A DNA stretch of 64,000 bases from Anaerolineales bacterium. GTDB taxonomy: Bacteria > Chloroflexota > Anaerolineae > Anaerolineales > Villigracilaceae. Position numbers and translations under genes: made by a program. Positions 52,785 to 61,749 of this stretch are shown one piece after another. The stretch covers positions 1 through 64,000 of the forward strand of contig JACZJB010000267.1 of assembly GCA_014860805.1 (NCBI GenBank), in the 5' to 3' direction. Below the pieces are notes generated by a model that saw only the letters and a program-made list of their open reading frames with translations, was not told the origin of the DNA and searched no databases. Within the stretch, counting starts at the first letter, position 1, and each line of letters starts with the position of its first letter.

Positions 52785-52993
52785 TTAATAAAAAAAATGG
52801 CTTTTTATTAGTGGTGAGAGTTAAGCCTGAAAAAAATCCCAGTAAACAGGGTTTTTGAGGGCTTTCTTTATATATTGATATTTCGCCAATTCAAAGGAGG
52901 TGAGGCCGACAATCGGTAGTATTGTCCACTATTTGGTATTGCCCGCATCTGCGGGAAAATTGAATTCACCTAACTATTTGGAGGAGTACAGAA
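52785..52993 (+). promoter_or_regulatory. Long 5' leader of the liv operon
   Basis: About 210 nt without a gene. It contains an A/T hairpin (TAATAAAAA with TTTTTATTA), a mid-leader hairpin around CCCAGTAAACAGGG, an AAAGGAGGTGAGG stretch at 52894-52906 that is not followed by a start codon, a CCCGCATCTGCGGG hairpin, and the working site GGAGG just before ATG 52994. It may act as an attenuator or riboswitch; no known class is recognised. Confidence 0.4.
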
Positions 52994-54277
52994 ATGAACA
53001 AGCGTTTGCTCGCTTTACTATCCGTGTTGGTTGTTGCCAGCATGGTGCTCGCCGCCTGTGGTGCGCCTGCCGCCACCGAAGCCCCCGCTGCCACTGAAGC
53101 CCCCGCCATGACCGAAGCCCCCGCCGCCACCGAAGCTCCTGCTTCAGGTCCCGCCGCCGGCTCCATGGGCACAATCAAAATCGCAACCCAGAGCCCGCTC
53201 TCTGGTGGACAGTCCTTGCTCGGTGTTGCCATCAAGCAGGGTGCTGAATTAGCCCTCGAACAATTGGGCGGCGATTTAGCTGCCATGGGCTATGATGTCC
53301 AACTTGCTCCATATGATGATCAGGCTACCCCTGACGTCGGCGTTGCGAATGCCAAGAACATTGTTGCTGATTCCGCAATTCTCTGCGGCGTTGGCCACTT
53401 GAACTCTGGCGTTATGATCCCCTCTTCCGAGGAATATCACACCGCTGGTTTGGCCTTCGTTTCCCCCGCCAACACCAACCCTGTTGTAACCACCCGCGGA
53501 TACCTTGAAGTCAACCGCATTGTGGGTCGCGATGATGTTCAGGCCCCTGCTGCTGAAGAATACGCGTTCAAGACCCTTGGCGCCAAGTCTGTCTTCATTA
53601 TCCATGACAAGACCGCTTACGGTCAGGGCGTTGCTGAGTTCTTCCGCACTGCTGCAGAAGAAGACGGCATCACAGTCGTTGACTTTGTTGGTACCGAAGA
53701 AACAGCCAACTTTGACGCCATTATCGCCCCGCTCGTCGCCGCTGCCCCTGATGTTGTGTTCTTTGCTGGTATCTACAATCAGGCTGGTGTATTCTTCAAG
53801 CAGGCGCGCGAAGCCGGCTTCGAAGGTACCTTCCTCGGTACCGATGGTATGGACTCAAGCGATCTCGCCGATTTGGCTGGTACCGCTTTGACCACCGGCG
53901 GCGGCATGGCTTACACCACAGTTGCCGGCCCCGCTTCTGCCTACCCATCCGCTGCTCAGTTCGTTGAAGACTACACTGCAAAATTCGGTGCTGCTCCTGA
54001 AGCCTACGCCTCACAAGGCTATGATGCCATGGGTGTCTGCTTGGCTGCTATCAAGGCTGCTGCTGAAGCTGCTGGTGGCACCCCCACCCGCAATCAGGTT
54101 GCCCTAGCCATCCGCGCTCTGAGCTATGAAGGTCTTACCAGCACCATCGCCTTCGACGAGATCGGTGACCTCCCCCTCGCCAAGTATTTCATCATCAAAG
54201 TTAACGCCACATCCAAAGATACTTGGGGCACCAACGAGATCATCGACAGCTTCGACCTGCCATCCCCCGGTAAATAA
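52994..54277 (+). CDS. livK: Branched-chain amino acid ABC transporter, substrate-binding lipoprotein
   Basis: 427 residues. Lipoprotein signal (MVLAAC), a low-complexity Ala/Thr/Glu/Pro linker with five APAATEAP-like repeats (about 25-55), and a periplasmic-binding-protein type I domain (IKIATQSPLSGGQS, VFIIHDKTAYGQG, FAGIYNQAGVFFKQ). Codon use is strikingly C-rich compared with neighbours, which fits high expression. Binds Leu/Ile/Val or related compounds and delivers them to LivHM. Confidence 0.93.
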   Translation: MNKRLLALLSVLVVASMVLAACGAPAATEAPAATEAPAMTEAPAATEAPASGPAAGSMGTIKIATQSPLSGGQSLLGVAIKQGAELALEQLGGDLAAMGYDVQLAPYDDQATPDVGVANAKNIVADSAILCGVGHLNSGVMIPSSEEYHTAGLAFVSPANTNPVVTTRGYLEVNRIVGRDDVQAPAAEEYAFKTLGAKSVFIIHDKTAYGQGVAEFFRTAAEEDGITVVDFVGTEETANFDAIIAPLVAAAPDVVFFAGIYNQAGVFFKQAREAGFEGTFLGTDGMDSSDLADLAGTALTTGGGMAYTTVAGPASAYPSAAQFVEDYTAKFGAAPEAYASQGYDAMGVCLAAIKAAAEAAGGTPTRNQVALAIRALSYEGLTSTIAFDEIGDLPLAKYFIIKVNATSKDTWGTNEIIDSFDLPSPGK

Positions 54278-54296
54278 GTCCACGAAATTGCACGAA

Positions 54297-54326
54297 AACC
54301 TCTCTCCCTGTGAAGGGAGAGAGGTT
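54297..54326 (+). terminator. Intercistronic hairpin after livK
   Basis: AACCTCTCTCCCT pairs with AGGGAGAGAGGTT around GTGA; no strong T tract. Such a hairpin lets the binding protein be made in excess over the permeases. Confidence 0.65.
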
Positions 54327-54356
54327 CATTAATATAAAAGGACAGGTATTGAAGAA

Positions 54357-55490
54357 ATGAAACAATTCACATCAAACCCCTTTTACAAATTCATCCTCTT
54401 TCCAGTTGGGCAAATCGTTGCGTTTGCCGTGGGAGCGAGTCTGGTCCTGTCTCTTTTAACCGTCCTGCTCGCCTATATCTTTCGGGCCAACATCACGGAT
54501 TTTGATCTCGTGGAACGGGTTTTATTGATCCTTCCACAAGTTGTGATCAACGGGTTAACCATTGGTTTTGTTTATTCCACCATAGCCCTGGGCTATACAA
54601 TGGTTTATGGTGTTTTGGAATTCATTAATTTTTCACACAGTGAAATCTTCATGGTAGGGGGAATCGTAGGTGTTGAATTGATGGCTTATTTTGATCATAC
54701 CGGCGCCCTACAAACGATGAACCAATATGTGGTCATCGCGCTTGCGATCATTCTTGGAATGATCATCTCCGGCTCATTGGCTGTAACAGTTGAGCGCATT
54801 GCCTACAAGCCGTTGCGCGGCGCCCCGCGGCTTGTGCCGCTAATTTCCGCCATTGGCATGTCGTTCTTTTTACAGGATGCAGTACGCCTCATCCTCAGCC
54901 TGACAACGGGGGAATTCAATGTAATTCTGCCTCAGTTTGGAACATTTGATAAATTTTTAGTCCTTGCAGTGCCAGGCATAGAAGCACCTCTGCGCTTTCA
55001 AATAAAGAACCTCCTGCTGGTGGGAGTGGCTGTGCTTATGTTGGTTGGCCTTAACTATCTGGTGAATGGCACAAAGATCGGCAAAGCCATTCGTGCAGTT
55101 GCCCAGGATCGTCCATCCGCAAGCTTAATGGGCATTAATGTCAACATGATCATTTCTGTCACCTTTTTGATCGGCGGCGCGTTGGGCGGTGCGGCGGGCG
55201 TGCTCTTTGCATTGAAAGCGACCAAGCTGGATCCATTTGTAGGCTTCTTCCCAGGCTTGAAAGCGTTCACAGCCGCAGTGCTTGGCGGTATCGGAAATTT
55301 AACAGGAGCGCTGCTCGGCGGATTAATCCTCGGCTTGCTGGAATCCTTCAGCGCTTCCTATCTTTCCACATTTACAAGCGGCGCTTTTGGTGCGGAATAT
55401 AAGGACATCTTTGCTTTTGCCATTTTGATCCTTGTGCTCATTCTTCGTCCTTCCGGTTTGCTTGGTCAAACCGTTGGGCAGAAGGCATAA
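54357..55490 (+). CDS. livH: Branched-chain amino acid ABC transporter permease
   Basis: 377 residues, about eight to nine transmembrane helices. INGLTIGFVYSTIALGYTMVYGVLEFINFSH at the start and LGGIGNLTGALLGGLILGLLE near the end are the LivH pattern (PF02653). It has a longer N-terminal helix than typical. Partner of LivM. Confidence 0.94.
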   Translation: MKQFTSNPFYKFILFPVGQIVAFAVGASLVLSLLTVLLAYIFRANITDFDLVERVLLILPQVVINGLTIGFVYSTIALGYTMVYGVLEFINFSHSEIFMVGGIVGVELMAYFDHTGALQTMNQYVVIALAIILGMIISGSLAVTVERIAYKPLRGAPRLVPLISAIGMSFFLQDAVRLILSLTTGEFNVILPQFGTFDKFLVLAVPGIEAPLRFQIKNLLLVGVAVLMLVGLNYLVNGTKIGKAIRAVAQDRPSASLMGINVNMIISVTFLIGGALGGAAGVLFALKATKLDPFVGFFPGLKAFTAAVLGGIGNLTGALLGGLILGLLESFSASYLSTFTSGAFGAEYKDIFAFAILILVLILRPSGLLGQTVGQKA

Positions 55491-55516
55491 TCCGTTTTCA
55501 GGAAAAGGCAAACCCC

Positions 55517-56854
55517 ATGAAAACATTTTTCACTGAACTGTTCAAGAAAGCCAATACCGGTTTCTGGCCCATCGTCATAGTGCTTGGTATTCTGATCGTT
55601 GGAAGCATAGGCGTATATCAGAGCCCAAGGTCATTAAGCGCCTTTCTCACATTGATGCTCTGCCCCATGATGCTTTATTTCTTGAAGATTAACATGAAAG
55701 TAAAGATTTTCATTGGTCTTCTTCTCATCATTGTGATACTACCCGTGCTCGGCATCCGCAATATCTTTTACCTTGAAGTCATTTTCCAAATGGCGGTATT
55801 TGCGGCGCTTGCCCTGGGTTTGAATATTGTGATTGGCATGGCAGGCTTGTTGGATCTCGGTTACGTTGCCTTTTACGCAGTAGGAGCGTACGCGTGGGCG
55901 ATCTTTGGCTCCAAGCAACTCTCGTTATTAAACTCCGTTCCAGGCGCAGCGCCTGCAGGTGCTGAATTTTCGCTCGCCCCTACATACTTCTGGTTATTCC
56001 TCTTCCTGGGTGTAGGCTTGGCTGCGATTACCGGCATTCTATTGGGACTTCCAGTACTTCGCTTGCGCGGTGACTACCTGGCCATTGTCACCCTTGGCTT
56101 TGGTGAAGTAATTCGCGTGCTGGCACTCAACCTGGATAAACCGATCAACCTGACCAATGGCCCGCAGGGCATCACACCCATCCAACGCCCGCCGCTTCCA
56201 CCTGAATTTATTATGGGGCCGATACGGAATCTGCTAACCCCGATAGTTGGCCACGTCCCCACCGAAGCGGAATTTTACAATGTGTTTTTCTATTTCCTGG
56301 CATTGATCATCATCATGATCGCCATTTTAGTAGCAACACGTTTGGAAGACTCCCGCATTGGACGAGCCTGGACAGCCATCCGCGAAGATGAGACCGCCGC
56401 CATTGCAATGGGCATTCCGCTTGTAAAAATGAAACTCGCCGCCTTCGCCGCGGGCGCATCGTTTGCTGGAGGCATGGGCGTGCTCTATGCGGCCAACCGT
56501 ACCTTCGTCAGCCCTGAAACCTTCTCATTTTTGCAATCCATTGGTGTATTGACCATGGTAATTCTCGGCGGGTTGGGCAGTATTCCCGGTGTGATCTTTG
56601 GCGCATCAGCTGTTGTCATTCTCAACATTCAGGTGCTGCAGAATTTTTCGCTTTACTTAAGCGCCCTGCGCCAAAGCGATGCTGTCATCCCAATCATTAA
56701 CTTCGAGTGGAAAAACCTCTCGAATCAACTGGACCCGGCAAAATACCAAAAACTTGTCTTCGGTATCATTCTGGTCGTGATGATGATCTTCCGTCCATCC
56801 GGGCTCATCCCTGCCGAGCGGCGCAAACGCGAACTCGTAGAAGACAAAGAATAG
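55517..56854 (+). CDS. livM: Branched-chain amino acid ABC transporter permease
   Basis: 445 residues with an extra N-terminal helical stretch (about 1-100) before the LivM core. ALGLNIVIGMAGLLDLGYVAFYAVGAY, IVTLGFGEVIRVLALNLD and ILGGLGSIPGVIFGA are the family landmarks. Confidence 0.94.
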   Translation: MKTFFTELFKKANTGFWPIVIVLGILIVGSIGVYQSPRSLSAFLTLMLCPMMLYFLKINMKVKIFIGLLLIIVILPVLGIRNIFYLEVIFQMAVFAALALGLNIVIGMAGLLDLGYVAFYAVGAYAWAIFGSKQLSLLNSVPGAAPAGAEFSLAPTYFWLFLFLGVGLAAITGILLGLPVLRLRGDYLAIVTLGFGEVIRVLALNLDKPINLTNGPQGITPIQRPPLPPEFIMGPIRNLLTPIVGHVPTEAEFYNVFFYFLALIIIMIAILVATRLEDSRIGRAWTAIREDETAAIAMGIPLVKMKLAAFAAGASFAGGMGVLYAANRTFVSPETFSFLQSIGVLTMVILGGLGSIPGVIFGASAVVILNIQVLQNFSLYLSALRQSDAVIPIINFEWKNLSNQLDPAKYQKLVFGIILVVMMIFRPSGLIPAERRKRELVEDKE

Positions 56855-56867
56855 GCGGATGTGACAC

Positions 56868-57647
56868 ATGGCACTTCTACAAACAACCAATGTTGTAAAA
56901 CGCTTCGGCGGTCTCGTTGCCGTCAACAAGATCACGTTCTCCGTGGATGAGGGACGCATCGTCAGCATCATCGGTCCCAACGGCGCAGGGAAGACGACCT
57001 TCTTCAATAGCCTCACCGGTATTTACAGACCTGAAGAAGGCGAGATCCTGTTCAAGGGAAATTCCCTGATCGGCTTAAGACCCGATCAAGTTTCGGCGCG
57101 CGGCATGTCCCGCACCTTCCAGAATATTCGGCTTTTTGGAAGCATGACAGTGATCGAGAACATCCTTGTTGGAATGCACAACCAACTTCATCAGAGTGCG
57201 ATTGACACGCTTTTTCGCTCGAAAAAATTCCATGAAGAAGAAAAGGAAGCGGAAGCCAAAGCCCGCGCCCTCATGGAATATGTCGGCTTGAAAAACGTGG
57301 GGAACGAACTGGCACGCAACCTGCCCTACGGCGGACAGCGCCGCATTGAAATTGCCCGCGCCCTCGCCGCAAACCCGACCTTGTTACTGCTCGATGAACC
57401 CACAGCAGGAATGAACCCGAATGAAACTGCGGACGCAATCAAATTGTTCCGCCGCATTCGAGATGAGAAGGGTGTAACCATCCTTTTGATCGAACATGAT
57501 ATGCGCGTGGTCATGGGAATCTCAGAACACATCAGCGTAATGGATTACGGTGAGAAGATCGCTGAAGGTTCGCCTGCGGAAATTCGCAAGAACCAGCGTG
57601 TCATTGAAGCTTATCTCGGCCGGGAAGCCGCATCCGCAAAGGACTAG
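56868..57647 (+). CDS. livG: Branched-chain amino acid ABC transporter ATPase
   Basis: 259 residues. Walker A GPNGAGKTTFFN, signature NLPYGGQRRIEIARAL (the YGGQ/YGEQ form usual in LivG), Walker B LLLLDEPTAGMN, and the C-terminal extension ending RVIEAYLG. Follows livM by 13 bp. Confidence 0.95.
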   Translation: MALLQTTNVVKRFGGLVAVNKITFSVDEGRIVSIIGPNGAGKTTFFNSLTGIYRPEEGEILFKGNSLIGLRPDQVSARGMSRTFQNIRLFGSMTVIENILVGMHNQLHQSAIDTLFRSKKFHEEEKEAEAKARALMEYVGLKNVGNELARNLPYGGQRRIEIARALAANPTLLLLDEPTAGMNPNETADAIKLFRRIRDEKGVTILLIEHDMRVVMGISEHISVMDYGEKIAEGSPAEIRKNQRVIEAYLGREAASAKD

Positions 57648-57657
57648 GAGAATCCGC

Positions 57658-58374
57658 ATGGGAAAATTACTAGAACTCACAAATGTCCATTCCTATTACG
57701 GACACATCCATGCCCTGAAAGGCATATCCCTTTATGTTAATGAAGGTGAGATCGTGTCCCTGATCGGCTCCAACGGTGCGGGAAAAAGCAGCACCCTGCG
57801 TACCATCTCAGGCATGATCCACGCACGTGAAGGCAAGGTCTTACTCGATCAAAAGGATATCACCCACACAGAGGCGCACATGGTGGTCAGCATGGGTGTT
57901 GGCCATGTCCCTGAAGGACGCGGCATCTTTCCAAAACTGACTGTGCAGGAAAACCTGGATATGGGCGCCTTTACTGTCAATGACCCGAAGCTCATCAAAG
58001 AACGCATGGAATTGGTTTTTGAACTCTTCCCGCGCCTGAAGGAACGCATCACGCAATTCGGCGGGACACTATCCGGCGGTGAACAGCAAATGCTCGCCAT
58101 TGGACGCGGCTTGATGCTCAATCCACGCATTCTTATGCTCGATGAGCCTTCCATGGGTCTTGCGCCCGTGCTAGTGGACGTGATCTTCGACACGATTAAA
58201 CGATTGAATGAACAGGGCACCACCATTTTGCTCGTGGAGCAAAACGCCCTGATGGCGCTCTCTATTGCGCACCGCGGGTATGTTCTCCAGACAGGCAGCA
58301 TCGTTCTCACCGATGATGCCGCAAAGCTCAAGAAAAATGAGATGGTCCAAAAGACATACCTCGGTATTGATTAG
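57658..58374 (+). CDS. livF: Branched-chain amino acid ABC transporter ATPase
   Basis: 238 residues from ATG 57658; an upstream in-frame ATG at 57550 lies inside livG. Walker A GSNGAGKSSTLR, signature LSGGEQQMLAIGRGLM, Walker B ILMLDEPSMGL. The end (EMVQKTYLG) is typical. It completes the operon. Confidence 0.95.
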   Translation: MGKLLELTNVHSYYGHIHALKGISLYVNEGEIVSLIGSNGAGKSSTLRTISGMIHAREGKVLLDQKDITHTEAHMVVSMGVGHVPEGRGIFPKLTVQENLDMGAFTVNDPKLIKERMELVFELFPRLKERITQFGGTLSGGEQQMLAIGRGLMLNPRILMLDEPSMGLAPVLVDVIFDTIKRLNEQGTTILLVEQNALMALSIAHRGYVLQTGSIVLTDDAAKLKKNEMVQKTYLGID

Positions 58375-58398
58375 CACCTTTTCAACCAATTGATAACT

Positions 58399-58438
58399 GA
58401 GACCCGTTTTCTGCCAAAAGCCGAAAGCGGGTCTCTTT
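58399..58438 (+). terminator. Terminator of the liv operon
   Basis: Outer stem GAGACCCG (58399-58406) with CGGGTCTC (58428-58435), inner pairing TTTT/AAAA, then TTT. Confidence 0.7.
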
Positions 58439-58448
58439 GCAAAATCAC

Positions 58449-59603
58449 ATGAACATACCTACTACAGCAGACATTGTCATTATCGGGGGCGGCGTGATGG
58501 GGGCCAGCGCGGCATATCATCTTGCAAAACGCGGTGCAAAAAATATCATCCTGCTTGAAAAGGAAAATTACTTTGGCACAGGCGCCACAGGCAGGTGCGC
58601 GGGCGGGGTCCGCTATCAATTCTCCACGGAGATCAATGTCAAGCTATCCATTGAAAGCTTGCCGATGATCGAACGCTTCAAGGAAGAGATCGGGCAGGAT
58701 GTGAGCTACAAACAGTGCGGATACCTGCTGGTTGCAACAAATGAACAGGAAGTCGCAATGTTCAAGCATAACGTGGAGATGCAGAACAAACTTGGCGTGG
58801 CAACTCAACTGTTGAGCGGAGATGAAGTCCGTGCGCGATTGCCGTTGATGAAATTCGATGATGCGCTTGCGGGTACGTTCAATCAAAAGGACGGTACGGT
58901 CGACCCGAACAGCGTAGTGATGGGATACGTCACCGCGGCGCAAAAGATGGGAGTAAAAGCCATCAGCCGCACGGAGGTGATCGGTATCACTGTCAGCGGC
59001 GGGAATGTGGAAGAGGTGCAAACAAGCCTCGGCGGAATCAAGACGCGCATGGTGTTGAACGCGGCGGGTCCGTGGTCGGGTCAGGTCAGCAAAATGGCGG
59101 GCATCGAAATCCCAATCACTCCCCTGCGCAGACAAATGTTCACCACGAATCCGTTGAAGGAAGTGCCCGAGGATTTTCCGTTCGTGATCGATTTTTCAAA
59201 GTCTCTATATTTTCACCGCGAAGGCGAAGGCTTGTTGATTGGCATGAGTAACCAGGAGGAAAAACCCGGCTTCGACCAAAGCGTGGATGAAGATTTCGAG
59301 TTGGTGAATTTGGAAGCCGCGATTGACCGCATGCCGCTCGTGGAAAAAGCCAGCCGTGCATCCCATTGGGCAGGGCTGTATGAAGTAACGCCCGACGCAC
59401 ACCCGATCTACGGGGGCACGCAGATAAGCGGTTTCACACTTTGCACAGGGTTTTCCGGGCACGGCTTTATGCATGGGCCGATCTCTGGAAAATTAATGAG
59501 CGAATTTATTTTGGACGGAAAATTTTCCAGCGTGGATGTTTCGATGCTGGACTTGAAACGTTTTGAAGAAGGAAGATTAATTCAAGAGTACAATGTAGTT
59601 TAA
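58449..59603 (+). CDS. FAD-dependent oxidoreductase, sarcosine/glycine oxidase-like (DAO family)
   Basis: 384 residues. FAD-binding IIGGGVMGASAAYHLAKRG (about 11-29), second-half motif FYGTGATGRCAGGVRYQF-like segment at about 40, and C-terminal GFTLCTGFSGHGFMHGP. This is the DAO pattern of sarcosine oxidase beta and related amine oxidases. Its position after the liv operon hints at amino acid use; the substrate is not proven. Confidence 0.9.
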   Translation: MNIPTTADIVIIGGGVMGASAAYHLAKRGAKNIILLEKENYFGTGATGRCAGGVRYQFSTEINVKLSIESLPMIERFKEEIGQDVSYKQCGYLLVATNEQEVAMFKHNVEMQNKLGVATQLLSGDEVRARLPLMKFDDALAGTFNQKDGTVDPNSVVMGYVTAAQKMGVKAISRTEVIGITVSGGNVEEVQTSLGGIKTRMVLNAAGPWSGQVSKMAGIEIPITPLRRQMFTTNPLKEVPEDFPFVIDFSKSLYFHREGEGLLIGMSNQEEKPGFDQSVDEDFELVNLEAAIDRMPLVEKASRASHWAGLYEVTPDAHPIYGGTQISGFTLCTGFSGHGFMHGPISGKLMSEFILDGKFSSVDVSMLDLKRFEEGRLIQEYNVV

Positions 59604-59604
59604 T

Positions 59605-60738
59605 ATGACATCAGCAGAGATCATCACAATTGGAACGGAAATTTTACTTGGTGAAATCGTAGACACCAACACACGCTACATCGCGCGCACCCTGCGCAGC
59701 ATGGGCGTGGATTTATATCGTACCATCACCATTGGTGACAACGTGGAGCGCATCGCAGATGCAATTCGCGCTTCAATGGAACGGGCGGATATCGTCATCA
59801 CGACTGGCGGACTTGGTCCAACCATTGACGACCCCACGCGTGAAGCGGTTGCAAAGGCAATTGGCGTCGAAACGGAATTTCGCGAAGACCTTTGGGAGCA
59901 AGTCGTTGAAACCATCGCCCGGTACGGGCGCAAGCCTTCCGAGAATCAAAAACGGCAGGCATATGTTCCGAGAGGTGCGCTCGGGTTGAAAAACCCAGTC
60001 GGCACTGCACCATGTTTTATTGTTGAAACGCCGCGCAACGCGGTCATCTCTTTGCCCGGCGTTCCGCAGGAAATGGAGCACGTCCTGCACGAGTCGGTCA
60101 TCCCGTATTTGCAAAAAAGATTCAAACTTGATGAGATCATCAAAGTCCGCGTGCTGCATTGCTCGGGACTCGGCGAAGGGATGATCGACGAAAAGATCGC
60201 AGACCTGGAAACACTCAGCAACCCAACGGTCGGTCTCGCAGCGCATACAGGAGTTGTGGACATACGCATCGCAGCAAAAGCAAGGAGCGAATCCGAAGCG
60301 AATGAAATGATCGCAAAGGTCGAAGCCGATGTGCGTGAACGTCTTGGAACCATCGTCTTTGGCGCGGATGAAGATACGCTTGAAGGAATTGTGTTGGATA
60401 TGGTCGCCGTCCGCGGCATGACCCTGACCGCCATAGAAAGCGGACTCGATGGGCTGTTGGCTCGCACGCTTCGCAGCCCGCACACCGCCTCACTTCCAAG
60501 TCTGACAGCTGATTCACTCATGCAAACATTGCGCTCCGCCCGAGACTCTTCAAAAGCAGATATTGCTCTCGGTATCGCCATCTTCCCGGAAGAGCGCGCC
60601 GCAGAGATGGCGATGATCACACCCAAAGGCGAGAAGACTCATCACATCACGTATGGTGGACCTCCGCGCAGCCTTCCGCGCTGGAGCATGTACCTGGCAT
60701 TGAACTGGCTCCGCGCCACACTGGAGGAGATGGAATAA
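59605..60738 (+). CDS. CinA-like MoCF-domain protein with eroded C-terminal domain
   Basis: 377 residues. The N-terminal 170 residues are the MoCF domain (AEIITIGTEILLGEIVDTNT, TTGGLGPTIDDPTREA, GVPQEMEHVL) and a middle domain follows to about 255. The C-terminal CinA amidase domain is shortened and lacks its key motifs: where family members read AESCTGG this one reads IESGLDG, and TGIAGPGG is missing. It is likely a COG1058-type pyrophosphatase without the deamidase. Starts 1 bp after the oxidoreductase stop. Confidence 0.85.
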   Translation: MTSAEIITIGTEILLGEIVDTNTRYIARTLRSMGVDLYRTITIGDNVERIADAIRASMERADIVITTGGLGPTIDDPTREAVAKAIGVETEFREDLWEQVVETIARYGRKPSENQKRQAYVPRGALGLKNPVGTAPCFIVETPRNAVISLPGVPQEMEHVLHESVIPYLQKRFKLDEIIKVRVLHCSGLGEGMIDEKIADLETLSNPTVGLAAHTGVVDIRIAAKARSESEANEMIAKVEADVRERLGTIVFGADEDTLEGIVLDMVAVRGMTLTAIESGLDGLLARTLRSPHTASLPSLTADSLMQTLRSARDSSKADIALGIAIFPEERAAEMAMITPKGEKTHHITYGGPPRSLPRWSMYLALNWLRATLEEME

Positions 60739-61727
60739 TGTCCGCGCCAAAACGACGCAAAGAATCACCCTGGGTTACTCTTGCATGGACACTGAACATC
60801 GCCGGTCTGGGTGCAATTGCGCTGATATTGGTTGCATATTTGGCATTACAACCCGTCCTTGCCGCGCCACAAGCACAGCAGCCAATTTACACAGCTGCAC
60901 TTCCCGCAACATACACACCCAATCCGCTTACACTGTATCTGCCCACAGTTACGCCTAATCCGCGCTCTACAATGATTGTCGTAAACACCCCGACTCCATT
61001 TGTGCTGGATATCTCCAGTTTATATGGGAACGCCCGTGTTGCCACCATTGGATATTCCGTCTCAGGCCGCCCGATAGAAGTCTACACTTTTGGGCAAGGC
61101 GAAAAAGAAAAAATGATCGTGGCAGGGATCCACGGCGGTTACGAATGGAATACGATTGCATTAGCCGACGAGTTGATCAAATACATTTACGAGAATCCCG
61201 ACGTACTTCCCAACGATGTAACGTTATACATCTTACGTAATCTCAACCCCGATGGCGACGCCCGCGACCACGGCATTGACGGACGCGTCAACGACCACGG
61301 CGTGGACTTGAATCGCAACTTCCCCACCAACTGGGCCGCAGACTGGGACCGCACAGGCTGCTGGGCTTATGGTCCCACCACGGGCGGTACAGGTCCTGGT
61401 TCTGAACCCGAGACTCGTGCACTGATGTACTTTCTACAATCACATAATGTGGAAACACTCATCAGTTATCACAGTGCCGCGCTCGGCGTTTTCCCTGGCG
61501 GCGAACCGTGGGAGAAAAACTCAATAGAATTTGCAAAAGCACTCGGCAAAGCCACAGGCTATCCCTTCCCGCCGATTGACACAGGCTGCGTCTTTACAGG
61601 CACACTGGCTGATTATGCCGTCGAGCTCGGCGCCGTCTCGGTGGATATGGAGTTGTCCACGCACAAAAGTACAGACTTCAGGCAAAATCTAAGAGCTTTG
61701 GAAGTTTTGCTACATTGGGAAAAATAA
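60738..61727 (+). CDS. M14 family zinc carboxypeptidase, membrane-anchored
   Basis: 329 residues. N-terminal transmembrane helix (about 15-35), a Thr/Pro-rich linker to about 85 and an M14 domain outside the cell. Zinc-site segment GIHGGYEWNT (H and E), NLNPDGDARDHG, VDLNRNFPTNW (Arg and Asn of substrate binding), ISYHSAALG (third His) and the catalytic Glu in VDMELSTHKS. Overlaps the CinA-like gene as TAATG. Substrate probably a peptide or peptidoglycan fragment. Confidence 0.9.
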   Translation: MSAPKRRKESPWVTLAWTLNIAGLGAIALILVAYLALQPVLAAPQAQQPIYTAALPATYTPNPLTLYLPTVTPNPRSTMIVVNTPTPFVLDISSLYGNARVATIGYSVSGRPIEVYTFGQGEKEKMIVAGIHGGYEWNTIALADELIKYIYENPDVLPNDVTLYILRNLNPDGDARDHGIDGRVNDHGVDLNRNFPTNWAADWDRTGCWAYGPTTGGTGPGSEPETRALMYFLQSHNVETLISYHSAALGVFPGGEPWEKNSIEFAKALGKATGYPFPPIDTGCVFTGTLADYAVELGAVSVDMELSTHKSTDFRQNLRALEVLLHWEK

Positions 61728-61749
61728 CTCTACTAAACAAGGAGACTGA

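Noticed and set aside
52900-53097. Possible leader peptide starting at GTG in the liv leader
   Set aside because: It runs on through the livK start in another frame and has no enrichment in Leu, Ile or Val codons, so it does not look like an attenuation peptide.
54297-54326. Full terminator ending the liv operon after livK
   Set aside because: There is no T tract, and the permease genes follow on the same strand without a new promoter that I can see; it is better read as an mRNA-stabilising or attenuating hairpin.
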